The notes beneath the pieces were generated by a model. That model did no database searches and was not told where the DNA came from. It was given only the letters and a program-made list of their open reading frames with translations. The translations under genes were made by a program, and so were the position numbers. Below, piece by piece: positions 8,503 through 14,965 of a stretch of 40,058 nt of DNA. The stretch is from a virus. The stretch is taken from positions 1 through 40,058 of the IMG/VR virus record IMGVR_UViG_3300049445_000518. One strand, given 5' to 3'. Position 1 is the stretch's first letter. Each line of letters begins with the position of its first letter.

Positions 8503-8655
8503 ATGCAGATAAGTGCTCCTGTCGTCACGATCGGTTGGGTCATCGCCGTTCTGGTGCTGCTCCTGGCCATTCTGGGCATGCTCGGCGTGCTTCCGTTCAC
8601 TGCCCTGGTGATCTTCGGCTTGATCGGAGCTCTGGCCGTGGCGCGCTTGCTCTAG
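8503..8655 (+). CDS. Small holin-like membrane protein
   Basis: 50 residues; the ATG at 8503 has a perfect TAGGAGG box overlapping the lysin stop. Almost the whole chain is hydrophobic: two segments (about 8-29 and 31-46) separated by a Pro turn, ending in a single Arg. Size, two-segment topology and position after the lysin fit a holin. The stop is TAG (8653-8655), and the same frame stays open beyond it to 8811. Confidence 0.7.
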   Translation: MQISAPVVTIGWVIAVLVLLLAILGMLGVLPFTALVIFGLIGALAVARLL

Positions 8656-8658
8656 GGT

Positions 8659-8811
8659 GCTGCCATTCAGGCGCTGCTGCTGCTGCTGCAAGACAATCCC
8701 GCGGCCATCCAGGGCTTTCTTGGGGGATGCCTGGCTTCGATCCTGATCAACCTGATCACGTGGCGCTGGACGATCCGACGACGCAAACATTCGAATGGCA
8801 ATGGGACGTGA
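8659..8811 (+). CDS. Open frame with membrane segment, no canonical start (lysis region)
   Basis: After the holin TAG the same frame continues for 50 codons. It encodes an amphipathic start (about QALLLLLQDNPAAIQ), one strong membrane segment (FLGGCLASILINLITW) and a basic tail (TIRRRKHSNGNGT). The TGA at 8809-8811 overlaps the GTG of the next gene in a coupled GTGA. The frame has no ATG, GTG or TTG before the membrane segment, so it would need readthrough of TAG, or an ATT (8665) or CTG start. TAG serves as a normal stop elsewhere (for example at 1207, 13837 and 26826). Confidence 0.4.
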   Translation, partial: AAIQALLLLLQDNPAAIQGFLGGCLASILINLITWRWTIRRRKHSNGNGT

Positions 8812-8975
8812 GCGACCACGGCGAGGTGGAGATGCCTGGGCCGCCGCGGGCGCGTCAGGTGCTCGGCGCGCTGGTGCTTTTGCTGGGCGGGCTGGTGCTG
8901 TTCGGAGCGGTCCCGTTCGGCGCGACCACGTTCGGCGTGGCGCTGCTCCTGGTGGCGGCCGGGCTCATCGTGTAG
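8808..8975 (+). CDS. Second small membrane protein of lysis cassette
   Basis: 55 residues from GTG 8808; an upstream ATG at 8727 in the same frame would give 82 residues but overlaps the preceding membrane frame. A short charged N-terminus is followed by two hydrophobic segments (about 18-33 and 37-54) ending exactly at the stop. It could be a second holin, antiholin or spanin-like component. The GTG overlaps the previous TGA, suggesting coupled translation. Confidence 0.6.
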   Translation: MSDHGEVEMPGPPRARQVLGALVLLLGGLVLFGAVPFGATTFGVALLLVAAGLIV

Positions 8976-9005
8976 GCCAGGTGGCCTAGCTCGTTTGGCC
9001 TAGCT
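8973..9005. terminator. Palindrome plus direct repeat between convergent operons
   Basis: TAGGCCA and TGGCCTA form a 7-bp inverted repeat around two bases (8973-8988), beginning in the stop codon of the last late gene. TGGCCTAGCT occurs twice (8982-8991 and 8996-9005). The site separates the rightward late operon from the leftward methyltransferase gene. There is no T-run, so if it terminates transcription it is not a classical Rho-independent terminator. Confidence 0.4.
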
Positions 9006-9028
9006 AAGGGCTGTTATCTCTACCAAAC

Positions 9029-9685
9029 CTAGGCGGCGAACGGCAGCACGGCCTGCATCAGTCGCTTTGCAGCTAGTTCGCAGTACCGCTCAGACACGTC
9101 GATTCCGATTGCGCGGCGCCCGAAATTCTTGGCAGCTCGCAACGTGGTGCCGCTGCCCATCATCGGGTCGAGGACTACGCCGTCGGGCATCACTTTGAGC
9201 AGCCGCTGGTAGAGTGCAACGGGCTTCGGGCACGGGTGCCCGATCTGTGCTTCGTTGAACGGGAAACCTGCCACGACGTAGCGGAAGATGTCATCCCACC
9301 GTCCCTTGCCGCGACTGCCGTCTGGCAGGTTGTAGAAGCAGATTGGCTCCCATGTGGGGGAGGCGCCCACGTGAGTGATCCCTGACGTAAAGACCTTGTC
9401 CCAACAGCCGATCCACTGCGGCTTGCGTTTCAGATCGAACAGACGTGTGTGACTCAGTGTGAATGCCATCGGCTTCGGACGGTCTATCAGCCAGTCGGCC
9501 AGCATCTGCCAGTTCGGGATCGTATCTTTGTACACGTCGTACGCGATCTTCTGGCCTGTCCCATATGGCGGGTCCGTCAGAATCACGTCGTACTCAAGCG
9601 CAGCCTCGATTTCGCGGCAGTCGCCGTGATAAATGGTGATTCCGTCCTGCTCGTAAAAGGGCTGCACTGAGGGAAATTTAAGCAC
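9029..9685 (-). CDS. DNA N4-cytosine/N6-adenine methyltransferase
   Basis: 218 residues from GTG. Catalytic motif IV is DPPY at residues 38-41, following VILT. The AdoMet site is DPMMGSGTTLRAA at 173-185, followed by AIGIDVSERY (192-201). Motif IV preceding the AdoMet motif is the beta-class order, and the length is that of a compact solitary phage enzyme without a long target-recognition insert. It would methylate the exocyclic amine of A or C in phage DNA. No restriction endonuclease is adjacent, so protection against host restriction is the likely role. It is the last gene of the leftward operon. Confidence 0.88.
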   Translation of the reverse strand: MLKFPSVQPFYEQDGITIYHGDCREIEAALEYDVILTDPPYGTGQKIAYDVYKDTIPNWQMLADWLIDRPKPMAFTLSHTRLFDLKRKPQWIGCWDKVFTSGITHVGASPTWEPICFYNLPDGSRGKGRWDDIFRYVVAGFPFNEAQIGHPCPKPVALYQRLLKVMPDGVVLDPMMGSGTTLRAAKNFGRRAIGIDVSERYCELAAKRLMQAVLPFAA

Positions 9686-9752
9686 CTAGACCCCGACCAG
9701 AACTAGAGTTTCACGCATCACAATTTGGTCGATCTAACGGCACTTATGTCGC

Positions 9753-10364
9753 TCAAACCGTTGCGAGCCAGCGTTTGTAATCGCCGCCGCCACCGACGGC
9801 ATGGCCTCGGCGCCACCGCGGCTCGGTGTAACTCGCCCAAGGCATACGTTTCATTAGCGCCTCATCCTCAACTGCGAGCAGCTCCTCGCGTTCGGCATCG
9901 GGCAGTAACAGGAACACCCAGCGATCTTTGGCCGCCTGGGCTCCTGTACCCCAATCACCGTTACCTGTGGGTGGTGTGCGAAGCCGATGCCAGGTCGGTG
10001 CCCAACGCCAATTCGACGCGCGATAAAGGGCGCCGTTATGCCCTACAGACGGATCTGAGTAGCTGACGACCGTTGTGATGTGCGGATATTCCTTCCGCAA
10101 CCAACGCGTCGCCTGCGCCCACTGGCGCGTGCCTGAGCCCGGCTCGCCCGTGACGCACCATCGCAGCAGCTCGAGCCATCGGTCGTGGGGCAGTCGGCGC
10201 GAGTTGGGGTTGCCGAACACCATTACCCCGTACTGATCGCGATACGCATCGCCACGATCGACTGGTCCGAGATAGTGACGAGTCGCCAGCAGCACGTTGA
10301 CCGGCAGTTCAGCAGGATCGTCGAAAAGAGCAACTTGCTCAGGCTTGGCGATCAAGGGCGTCAC
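9753..10364 (-). CDS. Mom-like GNAT-fold DNA-modification protein
   Basis: 203 residues from GTG 10364. The N-terminus has LATRHYLGPVDRGDAYRDQYGVMVFGNP and a central block TTVVSYSDPSVGHNGALYRASNW (about 98-120). This resembles proteins annotated as Mom-family adenine modification enzymes, which have a strand, a D-x-x-x-G-H-x-G-x-x-Y-x-A-x-N/G-W block and an acyltransferase fold. Phage Mu Mom converts adenine to a methylcarbamoyl derivative that blocks restriction. The neighbouring amino-methyltransferase supports a modification role. The match is remembered, not searched; a related N-acyltransferase is the alternative. Confidence 0.6.
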   Translation of the reverse strand: MTPLIAKPEQVALFDDPAELPVNVLLATRHYLGPVDRGDAYRDQYGVMVFGNPNSRRLPHDRWLELLRWCVTGEPGSGTRQWAQATRWLRKEYPHITTVVSYSDPSVGHNGALYRASNWRWAPTWHRLRTPPTGNGDWGTGAQAAKDRWVFLLLPDAEREELLAVEDEALMKRMPWASYTEPRWRRGHAVGGGGDYKRWLATV

Positions 10365-10500
10365 GCTCAGCGTACAGGCGATCTAGCTCGGCAATCGCTT
10401 CAGGTAAGCCAAGGGCGTACCGTTTCGAGAACCGCAGATCGCGGATTTTTTGGTCGAGTGTCTGACGCCGCTCGTCGTCAGGTTTGCTAGCTATAACCAC
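10339..10500 (-). CDS. Small charged helical protein
   Basis: 53 residues from GTG 10500, preceded by AGGGAGA at a good distance. The chain is highly charged (DDERRQTLDQKIRDLRFSK, then AIAELDRLYAERDALDRQ) and should form a helical hairpin or coiled coil. It overlaps the start of the Mom-like gene by 26 bp, so the two are probably translationally coupled. It may be a partner or regulator of that enzyme. No family is recognised. Confidence 0.6.
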   Translation of the reverse strand: MVIASKPDDERRQTLDQKIRDLRFSKRYALGLPEAIAELDRLYAERDALDRQA

Positions 10501-10512
10501 TATTAAATCTCC

Positions 10513-10872
10513 CTAGTCGCCTTCGACCCAGGCGAGCCAGCTATCAGCAATTTTCAGCACGTCGCCGCTCCTCAGGTCAGGACGACTAGCGCCAAACTCG
10601 GCCGCGGCTTTCAGCACCGCGAGTCTGGTGATGGTCTCGTTGCGCGACACACTAGCTGTCACGGGCGTGTGCTCACTGAGCACCTCCAGATCCTTGATGT
10701 AGCCCTTCGCGTCGACCTCGAGCCGCACGTGCGCGCCCTGTTCTGGCAGTTCGATCGGATGGAATTGACTGACGTTCAGCCAGGCGCCGCCAATCCTGAT
10801 GCCGGTGCGGTTGGTGGCTTCGACGGTGCCTTCGACCTGCTGGGTGGGCACCCGACCGTTAGTCGTCGACAT
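10513..10872 (-). CDS. OB-fold-like hypothetical protein
   Basis: 119 residues. The first 60 residues read as five alternating strands (VEGTVEATNRTGIRIGGAWLNVS, then HVRLEVDAKGYIKDLEVL), consistent with a small OB or cold-shock-like barrel. The last 40 residues are helical (ITRLAVLKAAAEFGASR, then VLKIADSWLAWVEG). Such a layout suits a single-strand DNA- or RNA-binding accessory protein. Its ATG overlaps the stop of the upstream gene. I recognise the pattern but no named family. Confidence 0.7.
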   Translation of the reverse strand: MSTTNGRVPTQQVEGTVEATNRTGIRIGGAWLNVSQFHPIELPEQGAHVRLEVDAKGYIKDLEVLSEHTPVTASVSRNETITRLAVLKAAAEFGASRPDLRSGDVLKIADSWLAWVEGD

Positions 10873-11032
10873 CGCCGCTCACCTCGGTCACTCTCAGGCC
10901 AAAGCGGGCCCAGAAGTGGGCGACGATCCACTGCTCGAGTCGGTCCCACTCGACCAGCGACATGTTCGTGCTCGTCTCAGGTGCGACGGAGACGGTGATA
11001 ACGATGCGCGTAATCACCACGACACCTGACAT
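10859..11032 (-). CDS. Small hypothetical protein
   Basis: 57 residues. It starts at ATG 11032 within the end of the preceding gene (19-bp overlap) and ends overlapping the start of the OB-fold-like gene. It has an N-terminal strand (VVVITRIVITVSV), then a Trp-rich helix (VEWDRLEQWIVAHFWARFG) and an acidic tail. Being nested between two tightly overlapped genes of the same strand supports that it is real. Function unknown. Confidence 0.6.
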   Translation of the reverse strand: MSGVVVITRIVITVSVAPETSTNMSLVEWDRLEQWIVAHFWARFGLRVTEVSGDVDD

Positions 11033-11286
11033 TCGTCTTCGTCCCACACGGGCGCTGGGCGGCGGTCGCTGGCGCGGACCATATCCTCGACGGTGCCGTC
11101 CTCGAGCAGCAGGAGCAGGTCGCGTAGCAGCGGCACGAGCTCGATCAGACGGGACGAGTCCTGCATGGCCGCGCGGCCGCCGGCGCGCCAGGCGGCGCCC
11201 CAGATGGCCGACGGGTCTTCCGACTCGCGCGGGTGGTAGTGCTTCCATGCCCAGAAGGCGCTGGACGGGCTGACGGCCAGGCTCAT
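11014..11286 (-). CDS. Hypothetical protein, paralogue of the protein at 15567-15860
   Basis: 90 residues. The N-terminal motif FWAWKHYHPRESEDPSAIW, followed by GAAWRAGGRAAM, is clearly related to WFSWKRLHPAEAEDPASVW, then AAAWKAGSWDAI, in the rightward early operon. A central Leu-rich helix (LIELVPLLRDLLLLLE) precedes an acidic Trp/Asp-rich tail. Its start overlaps the stop of the SWIM gene. The two copies lie in oppositely oriented operons, suggesting a duplication put under two controls. Function unknown. Confidence 0.75.
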   Translation of the reverse strand: MSLAVSPSSAFWAWKHYHPRESEDPSAIWGAAWRAGGRAAMQDSSRLIELVPLLRDLLLLLEDGTVEDMVRASDRRPAPVWDEDECQVSW

Positions 11287-11666
11287 CAGTCCTCCCGCTC
11301 GATCTGGGCGGCGGGGATGACGCCGTGGCGCAGCGCGCGACCGGCGCTGAGGATGCGCGCGAGCGGCGCGGGGTCGTCGTCGAAGCGGGCGAAGATGTCG
11401 TCGTACTTCGCCGCGGCCTGCTCGTCGGCGACGTGCTGGCAGTGGAGCTGCACCGCGAGCATGTGCTTGCAGGTGTGGCGCTGCGCGTCGTAGCAGGTGC
11501 AGGAGGTGCGGGTGACGAGGTAGTAGTGGTCACCTTTGCTGGCGCGAATGCCGTAGGCCTTGCGGCCGTCAGCGGTGCGGCACTTGATCCATTGGCCAGC
11601 GTCGGTGGCCAGTTCGACGGCCTTGGGGCCGCGCGGGTCGGTGGATGGGAGGAGTAGGGTGGTCAT
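11286..11666 (-). CDS. SWIM zinc-finger protein
   Basis: 126 residues from ATG 11666, which has a GAAAGG box; an upstream GTG at 11741 would give 151 residues and sits at the predicted transcription start. Cys56, Cys58, Cys66 and His68 form a perfect SWIM signature C-x-C-x7-C-x-H (CTCYDAQRHTCKH), preceded by a strand pair (AYGIRASKGDHYYLV). SWIM fingers mediate DNA or protein contacts. It is the first gene of the leftward operon and could regulate or target the modification enzymes downstream. Confidence 0.8.
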   Translation of the reverse strand: MTTLLLPSTDPRGPKAVELATDAGQWIKCRTADGRKAYGIRASKGDHYYLVTRTSCTCYDAQRHTCKHMLAVQLHCQHVADEQAAAKYDDIFARFDDDPAPLARILSAGRALRHGVIPAAQIERED

Positions 11667-11747
11667 GGTTGGCACCTTTCGCCAGGTGTTGGCCACGAGC
11701 AGGTCGGCGTTCGTAGCGCTGGCCTGCTCTCTTTTGGTCACGTCCTA

Positions 11748-11783
11748 AGTATAGTGGACGCGATACATGCGCGCAACTATACT
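11748..11783. promoter_or_regulatory. Symmetric divergent promoter/operator
   Basis: AGTATAGT (11748-11755) and ACTATACT (11776-11783) form a perfect inverted repeat 20 bp apart. Rightward: TGGACG (11755-11760), 17 bp, TATACT (11778-11783), placing the start near the repressor ATG at 11791. Leftward: TTGCGC (complement of 11771-11776), 17 bp, TATACT (complement of 11748-11753), placing the start near 11741. Each -10 box is one arm of the inverted repeat, so one bound dimer could block both promoters. Confidence 0.7.
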
Positions 11784-11790
11784 CGACTAT

Positions 11791-12009
11791 ATGACAAGCA
11801 CTACTGATTCATTCGGGCAGCGGGTTCGCCGTCTGCGGTTGCGTAAGGCCCTTTCTCAAGCCGACCTCGCCGAGCGCGCGGGCATCAGCCGCGTGTCCGT
11901 CATTCACATCGAGAACGACGGACGTCCCGCGTGGCCAAGCACCATCCGCAAACTGGCGAAAGCGCTAGGCGTCAAGCCCGAGCAGCTCACCACTGACCAG
12001 GGCGAGTAA
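11791..12009 (+). CDS. XRE-family transcriptional repressor
   Basis: 72 residues from ATG 11791. An in-frame ATG at 11767 lies upstream of the predicted -10 box, so it is unlikely. The helix-turn-helix occupies most of the protein: VRRLRLRKALSQADLAERAGISRVSVIHIENDGR, then STIRKLAKALGVKPEQL. No dimerisation or cleavage domain follows, so this is a minimal Cro/CI-type repressor. The start appears to coincide with the transcript start, implying a leaderless mRNA as in lambda cI. It faces the leftward modification operon and precedes the integrase. Confidence 0.85.
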   Translation: MTSTTDSFGQRVRRLRLRKALSQADLAERAGISRVSVIHIENDGRPAWPSTIRKLAKALGVKPEQLTTDQGE

Positions 12010-12017
12010 AAAAGAGT

Positions 12018-12050
12018 TGCCCCGCGCTGCAGAGTCATACAGCCGGGGCA
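12018..12050. other. Long hairpin upstream of integrase (terminator or att candidate)
   Basis: TGCCCCG (12018-12024) pairs with CGGGGCA (12044-12050), and GCTG (12026-12029) with CAGC (12040-12043), giving 11 pairs with one bulge around a 10-base loop. On the minus strand it is followed by CTCTTTTTTA, resembling a leftward Rho-independent terminator. The imperfect dyad just upstream of a large serine integrase is also where attP sites often lie. Sequence alone does not decide. Confidence 0.5.
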
Positions 12051-12085
12051 GTGGCAGATCGAAGGGTTGAAAGGACTGACCTGCA

Positions 12086-13837
12086 ATGACCACTGTAATC
12101 GACAAGCGCCGTCGCAGTCGCCGAGCTACGTCCCGCGAGCTGGCCGCGGCAGGTGTCCCCACCCGCGTTGCCTTCTACGTTCGCGTCTCGAGCGAGGAGC
12201 AGACCGAGCGCGCCACGGCCAGGAACCAGGTCGACTTCCTGCAGAAGAAATACCAGGCCAACTTCGATAGCGACTCGCTTGAGCCGATGCAGTTCGTCGG
12301 GCAGTTCGTCGACGATGGCTACAGTGGCGCGCTGGCAATCGACGACCGGCCCGAGGGCAAGCGCTTGCTGGACCTGGTGCGCGCCCACGGCGTCGACGTC
12401 GTCATCTCGTACCGCCTCGACCGCCTTGGCCGACGCCTGGGCGTGCTGCTGGATATCCACGAGGAGTTCGAGCGCTACAACGTCGCCATCCTGAGCGCCA
12501 CCGAGCCGTTCGATACGCGCACCCCGATTGGCCAGTTCGTCTTCCAGCTCCTTGGCTCGATCGCCGAGCTGGAACGCGAAACGATCATCGAGCGCTTCAC
12601 CCTCGGACGCGACCGCAGCGCGCGCGACGGCAAGTTCATCAATGGCCCGGTGCCCATCGGCTACGACCTTCAGGACAATCGACTGGTGCCGTCCGAGCGC
12701 GCGGTCCCCCAGTTGGGCTGCACCGAAGCCGACATGGTCCGCCTGATCTTCGAGCGTGCCGCCGCGGGCGAGAGCGCCGCGTCGCTGACCGTCTGGCTCA
12801 GGGCCAATGGCGTGCCGTCGACCACGCGCTTTATCCGCCGCGACGGAGCCGAGCGCGAGCGCGTCGCCCAGCAATGGAACTCTGCACGCATGCAGGACCT
12901 GATCCACTCGCCGACCTACTACGGCGAGCGCGAGTTGAACTACTCGGGTGCCATCCTGCGCCAGGAAGTCGAGGCCCTGGTCGGCCGCGCGGTGTGGGAG
13001 CGCGCCAATGCCAACGTCAGCGGACGGGTGAGCAAGTTCAACGCCGGCCAGAACGACGGCTACGTGTACCTGCTGTCGGGCAAGCTGTTCTGCTCGGAGT
13101 GCGGCCGCCGCATGCTCGGCAACTACAAGCGCGACCGCGACAGCCTGTACTACGTCTGCTCATCGGCCCGGTCGCCGCGGGGCCGGCGTGGTCCTGATGA
13201 GTGCCATGCCCGACGCAATCACGACGGCGCCGCGCTCGAGGACTTCGTGCTAGAGGCGATCGACGAGTTCGTCGCCAACCCCGACGCTGCCCTCGAGATC
13301 CTGCGCACCCAGGCCCGCGAGCGGCACGGCTTCAGCGTCGACAGCGACGAGCGCGTGAAGGCACTGCGCGTCCGCCTAGCCGAGTACGAACGGGGCAAGG
13401 CCACACTACTAGCGCTCGTACGTCGCGGTAAGTTGAGCCAGGAGGACTACCTGCACGAGATGGATACCGCAGCCGAAGAGGCAACCGCCGTACGCCACGA
13501 ACTGGAGATGCTCGAGGCCGAGCACGCGCTGGGCGGCGTCATCGAGACTCGCCTGCTCAGCTCGGTTGGCCGCTTGCATGAACTACGCGAGCGCTGGCCC
13601 CGAGCACGCGCCGACGGCGACCGTGTCGAACTGCGCACAATGGTGCAGGAGACTCTCCAGGAGATGTACCTGTCGGCCGATGGCGCCGTGCGCATGGTCT
13701 TCGTGTTCTCGGCGCCGGCGTCACGCGAAAACAACCAGCAGCACTACCAGCATCTTTGGCGCGACAATTCAAGCGCTGTCGTGTCGCCCGTCAGTCTCCA
13801 GTTGCTTCGCTCGCTGCCGATCGCGCGACCGGCTTAG
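12086..13837 (+). CDS. int: Large serine integrase
   Basis: 583 residues. The resolvase catalytic domain begins AFYVRVSSEEQ, with Ser35 as the likely nucleophile and Arg33 beside it; DVVISYRLDRLGR and FQLLGSIAELERETIIER are typical of the family. A recombinase domain follows (about 180-300). A zinc ribbon has LFCSECGRRM, then YYVCSS and a later Cys, and a coiled coil (about 400-480) is typical of integrases that need a directionality factor to excise. This shows a temperate lifestyle by attP x attB integration. No excision factor is identified. Promoter control may come from the repressor transcript upstream. Confidence 0.95.
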   Translation: MTTVIDKRRRSRRATSRELAAAGVPTRVAFYVRVSSEEQTERATARNQVDFLQKKYQANFDSDSLEPMQFVGQFVDDGYSGALAIDDRPEGKRLLDLVRAHGVDVVISYRLDRLGRRLGVLLDIHEEFERYNVAILSATEPFDTRTPIGQFVFQLLGSIAELERETIIERFTLGRDRSARDGKFINGPVPIGYDLQDNRLVPSERAVPQLGCTEADMVRLIFERAAAGESAASLTVWLRANGVPSTTRFIRRDGAERERVAQQWNSARMQDLIHSPTYYGERELNYSGAILRQEVEALVGRAVWERANANVSGRVSKFNAGQNDGYVYLLSGKLFCSECGRRMLGNYKRDRDSLYYVCSSARSPRGRRGPDECHARRNHDGAALEDFVLEAIDEFVANPDAALEILRTQARERHGFSVDSDERVKALRVRLAEYERGKATLLALVRRGKLSQEDYLHEMDTAAEEATAVRHELEMLEAEHALGGVIETRLLSSVGRLHELRERWPRARADGDRVELRTMVQETLQEMYLSADGAVRMVFVFSAPASRENNQQHYQHLWRDNSSAVVSPVSLQLLRSLPIARPA

Positions 13838-13960
13838 CCGCAGGAAGTTTTCGATTGCCTGCGCCGCGGCGGCGTCATCGCCCAGGTAGGTGACGCTCTC
13901 GATGCGCAGACGGTAGTTGTCATCGGCGCGTCGCCTGGGTTTGCGCGCTGGCTCGGCCAT
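13769..13960 (-). CDS. Small hypothetical protein convergent with integrase
   Basis: 63 residues from ATG 13960; a TTG at 13990 would add ten. The N-terminus is very basic (ARKPRRRAD) and the middle reads YRLRIESVTYLGDDAAAAQAIENFLRLS, which looks like a genuine strand-helix unit. It overlaps the last 69 bp of the integrase on the other strand. Neither start has a clear ribosome site. It may be the last gene of the PAS/XRE leftward block, or a chance frame. Confidence 0.45.
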   Translation of the reverse strand: MAEPARKPRRRADDNYRLRIESVTYLGDDAAAAQAIENFLRLSRSRDRQRAKQLETDGRHDSA

Positions 13961-14007
13961 GCGAGCCAGTCTGCGGCCGAGCCACGGCAACTAAAAAGGG
14001 TGCTAAA

Positions 14008-14739
14008 TCAGGAAGTTCGATTGACGACCAGCGCGTCGATGTAGCGTTCCAACTGCTCGAGCGTGCCCCTCGGCACGGAGTGCTTGGTGCTGAGCGGTTG
14101 GAAGATGTACGGCTCGACATTGAACAGCGGGTTTTGCCGTGTATCTGCAGCGCAGGCCAGGACGGTGGCCTGGACGTAGAACGCGTGGTTGCGTGCGCCA
14201 TAGGCCCCCTGGATCTGCACCGGGATGTCGCTGCCATTGCGGTGGACGATGTAGGCCGGTGGCGGCGCGCTGGACTCGAGTCCACCATCACGCAGAGCGG
14301 TGAACTCGGCGCACAGTTGCGGATACTCCCGCCGCGCGTCATGGCCAGGCGACAGCGCCTCGATACCCAGTCGGCCGATCAACTCCCACGGCTCGTAGTC
14401 CAGGACTTCTCGAACGTTGGCCGAGATCCACAGCAGGGTGCGATCGTCGGCGTCGATCAGATAGACCAGGATCGGCCGTCGCTGGTCGTCGCTCGCGGGC
14501 ACCAGCGGGTACGGCAGGCCGTAGCCCTTGCGCCAGGTGCGCAACTGGTGGACCGACAGCGTATGGCCGTCTTCGGTCCGCTTGGTGCGAATCTGGGCGG
14601 TACGCAGGAACGCCTCCTGCGTCGGTTCACGCGTCGACCGTTCGTACTGCTCAGCCTTCTCGAGCAATTCGACTGCGGTCAGGCCAAATCCTGGTCGACG
14701 ACCAGCTGCCGCGTGATTCCACCTGCGCTCTGCTGTCAC
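14008..14739 (-). CDS. PAS-domain protein, possible lysogeny sensor
   Basis: 243 residues from GTG 14739, with GGAGGGG 8 bp upstream. The N-terminal 80 residues are helical and basic and end in HTLSVHQLRTWRKGYGLPYPLV, which could be a DNA-binding or recognition segment. A PAS-like fold covers about 88-200 (VYLIDADDRTLLWISANVREVLDYEPWELIGR, then later strands). There is no kinase, cyclase or membrane segment. It lies downstream of an XRE gene on the same strand. PAS domains sense ligands, redox or light in host regulators, and a phage-encoded copy is unusual. The ligand is unknown. Confidence 0.7.
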   Translation of the reverse strand: MTAERRWNHAAAGRRPGFGLTAVELLEKAEQYERSTREPTQEAFLRTAQIRTKRTEDGHTLSVHQLRTWRKGYGLPYPLVPASDDQRRPILVYLIDADDRTLLWISANVREVLDYEPWELIGRLGIEALSPGHDARREYPQLCAEFTALRDGGLESSAPPPAYIVHRNGSDIPVQIQGAYGARNHAFYVQATVLACAADTRQNPLFNVEPYIFQPLSTKHSVPRGTLEQLERYIDALVVNRTS

Positions 14740-14965
14740 GTGTCAAACCCCTCCCGCCCCTTCTGGCGTGAGGCAGCGGGCGGTCTACTCTGACGATGAT
14801 GCCCTCGTCCCCGTCGCTTGTCTCTGGATGCTGGGCAGTGTGCGGCAGACTAACCGAAAGTAAAAAGGGAAGACAATCCGTAACTTATTGGTGAACTTGC
14901 CGCAACGTATGCCTTCAGGATGATAACGGGTTGCCTTCGGGTTGCCGTTATATCTGCCGGCAGGA
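14740..14965. other. Intergenic region with dyad and direct repeat
   Basis: This 226-bp gap lies between the PAS gene start and the XRE gene end, both leftward. ATAACGG (14923-14929) and CCGTTAT (14945-14951) are an inverted repeat. GGGTTGCC occurs twice, three bases apart, overlapping the dyad, and CTGCCGGCAG (14954-14963) is a further palindrome beside the XRE stop. No convincing small gene is seen. The elements may be a terminator for the XRE gene or an operator for PAS expression. Confidence 0.4.

Noticed and set aside
11167-11178. 12-bp palindrome GGCCGCGCGGCC
   Set aside because: It is pure G/C in a GC-rich coding stretch, short enough to expect by chance.
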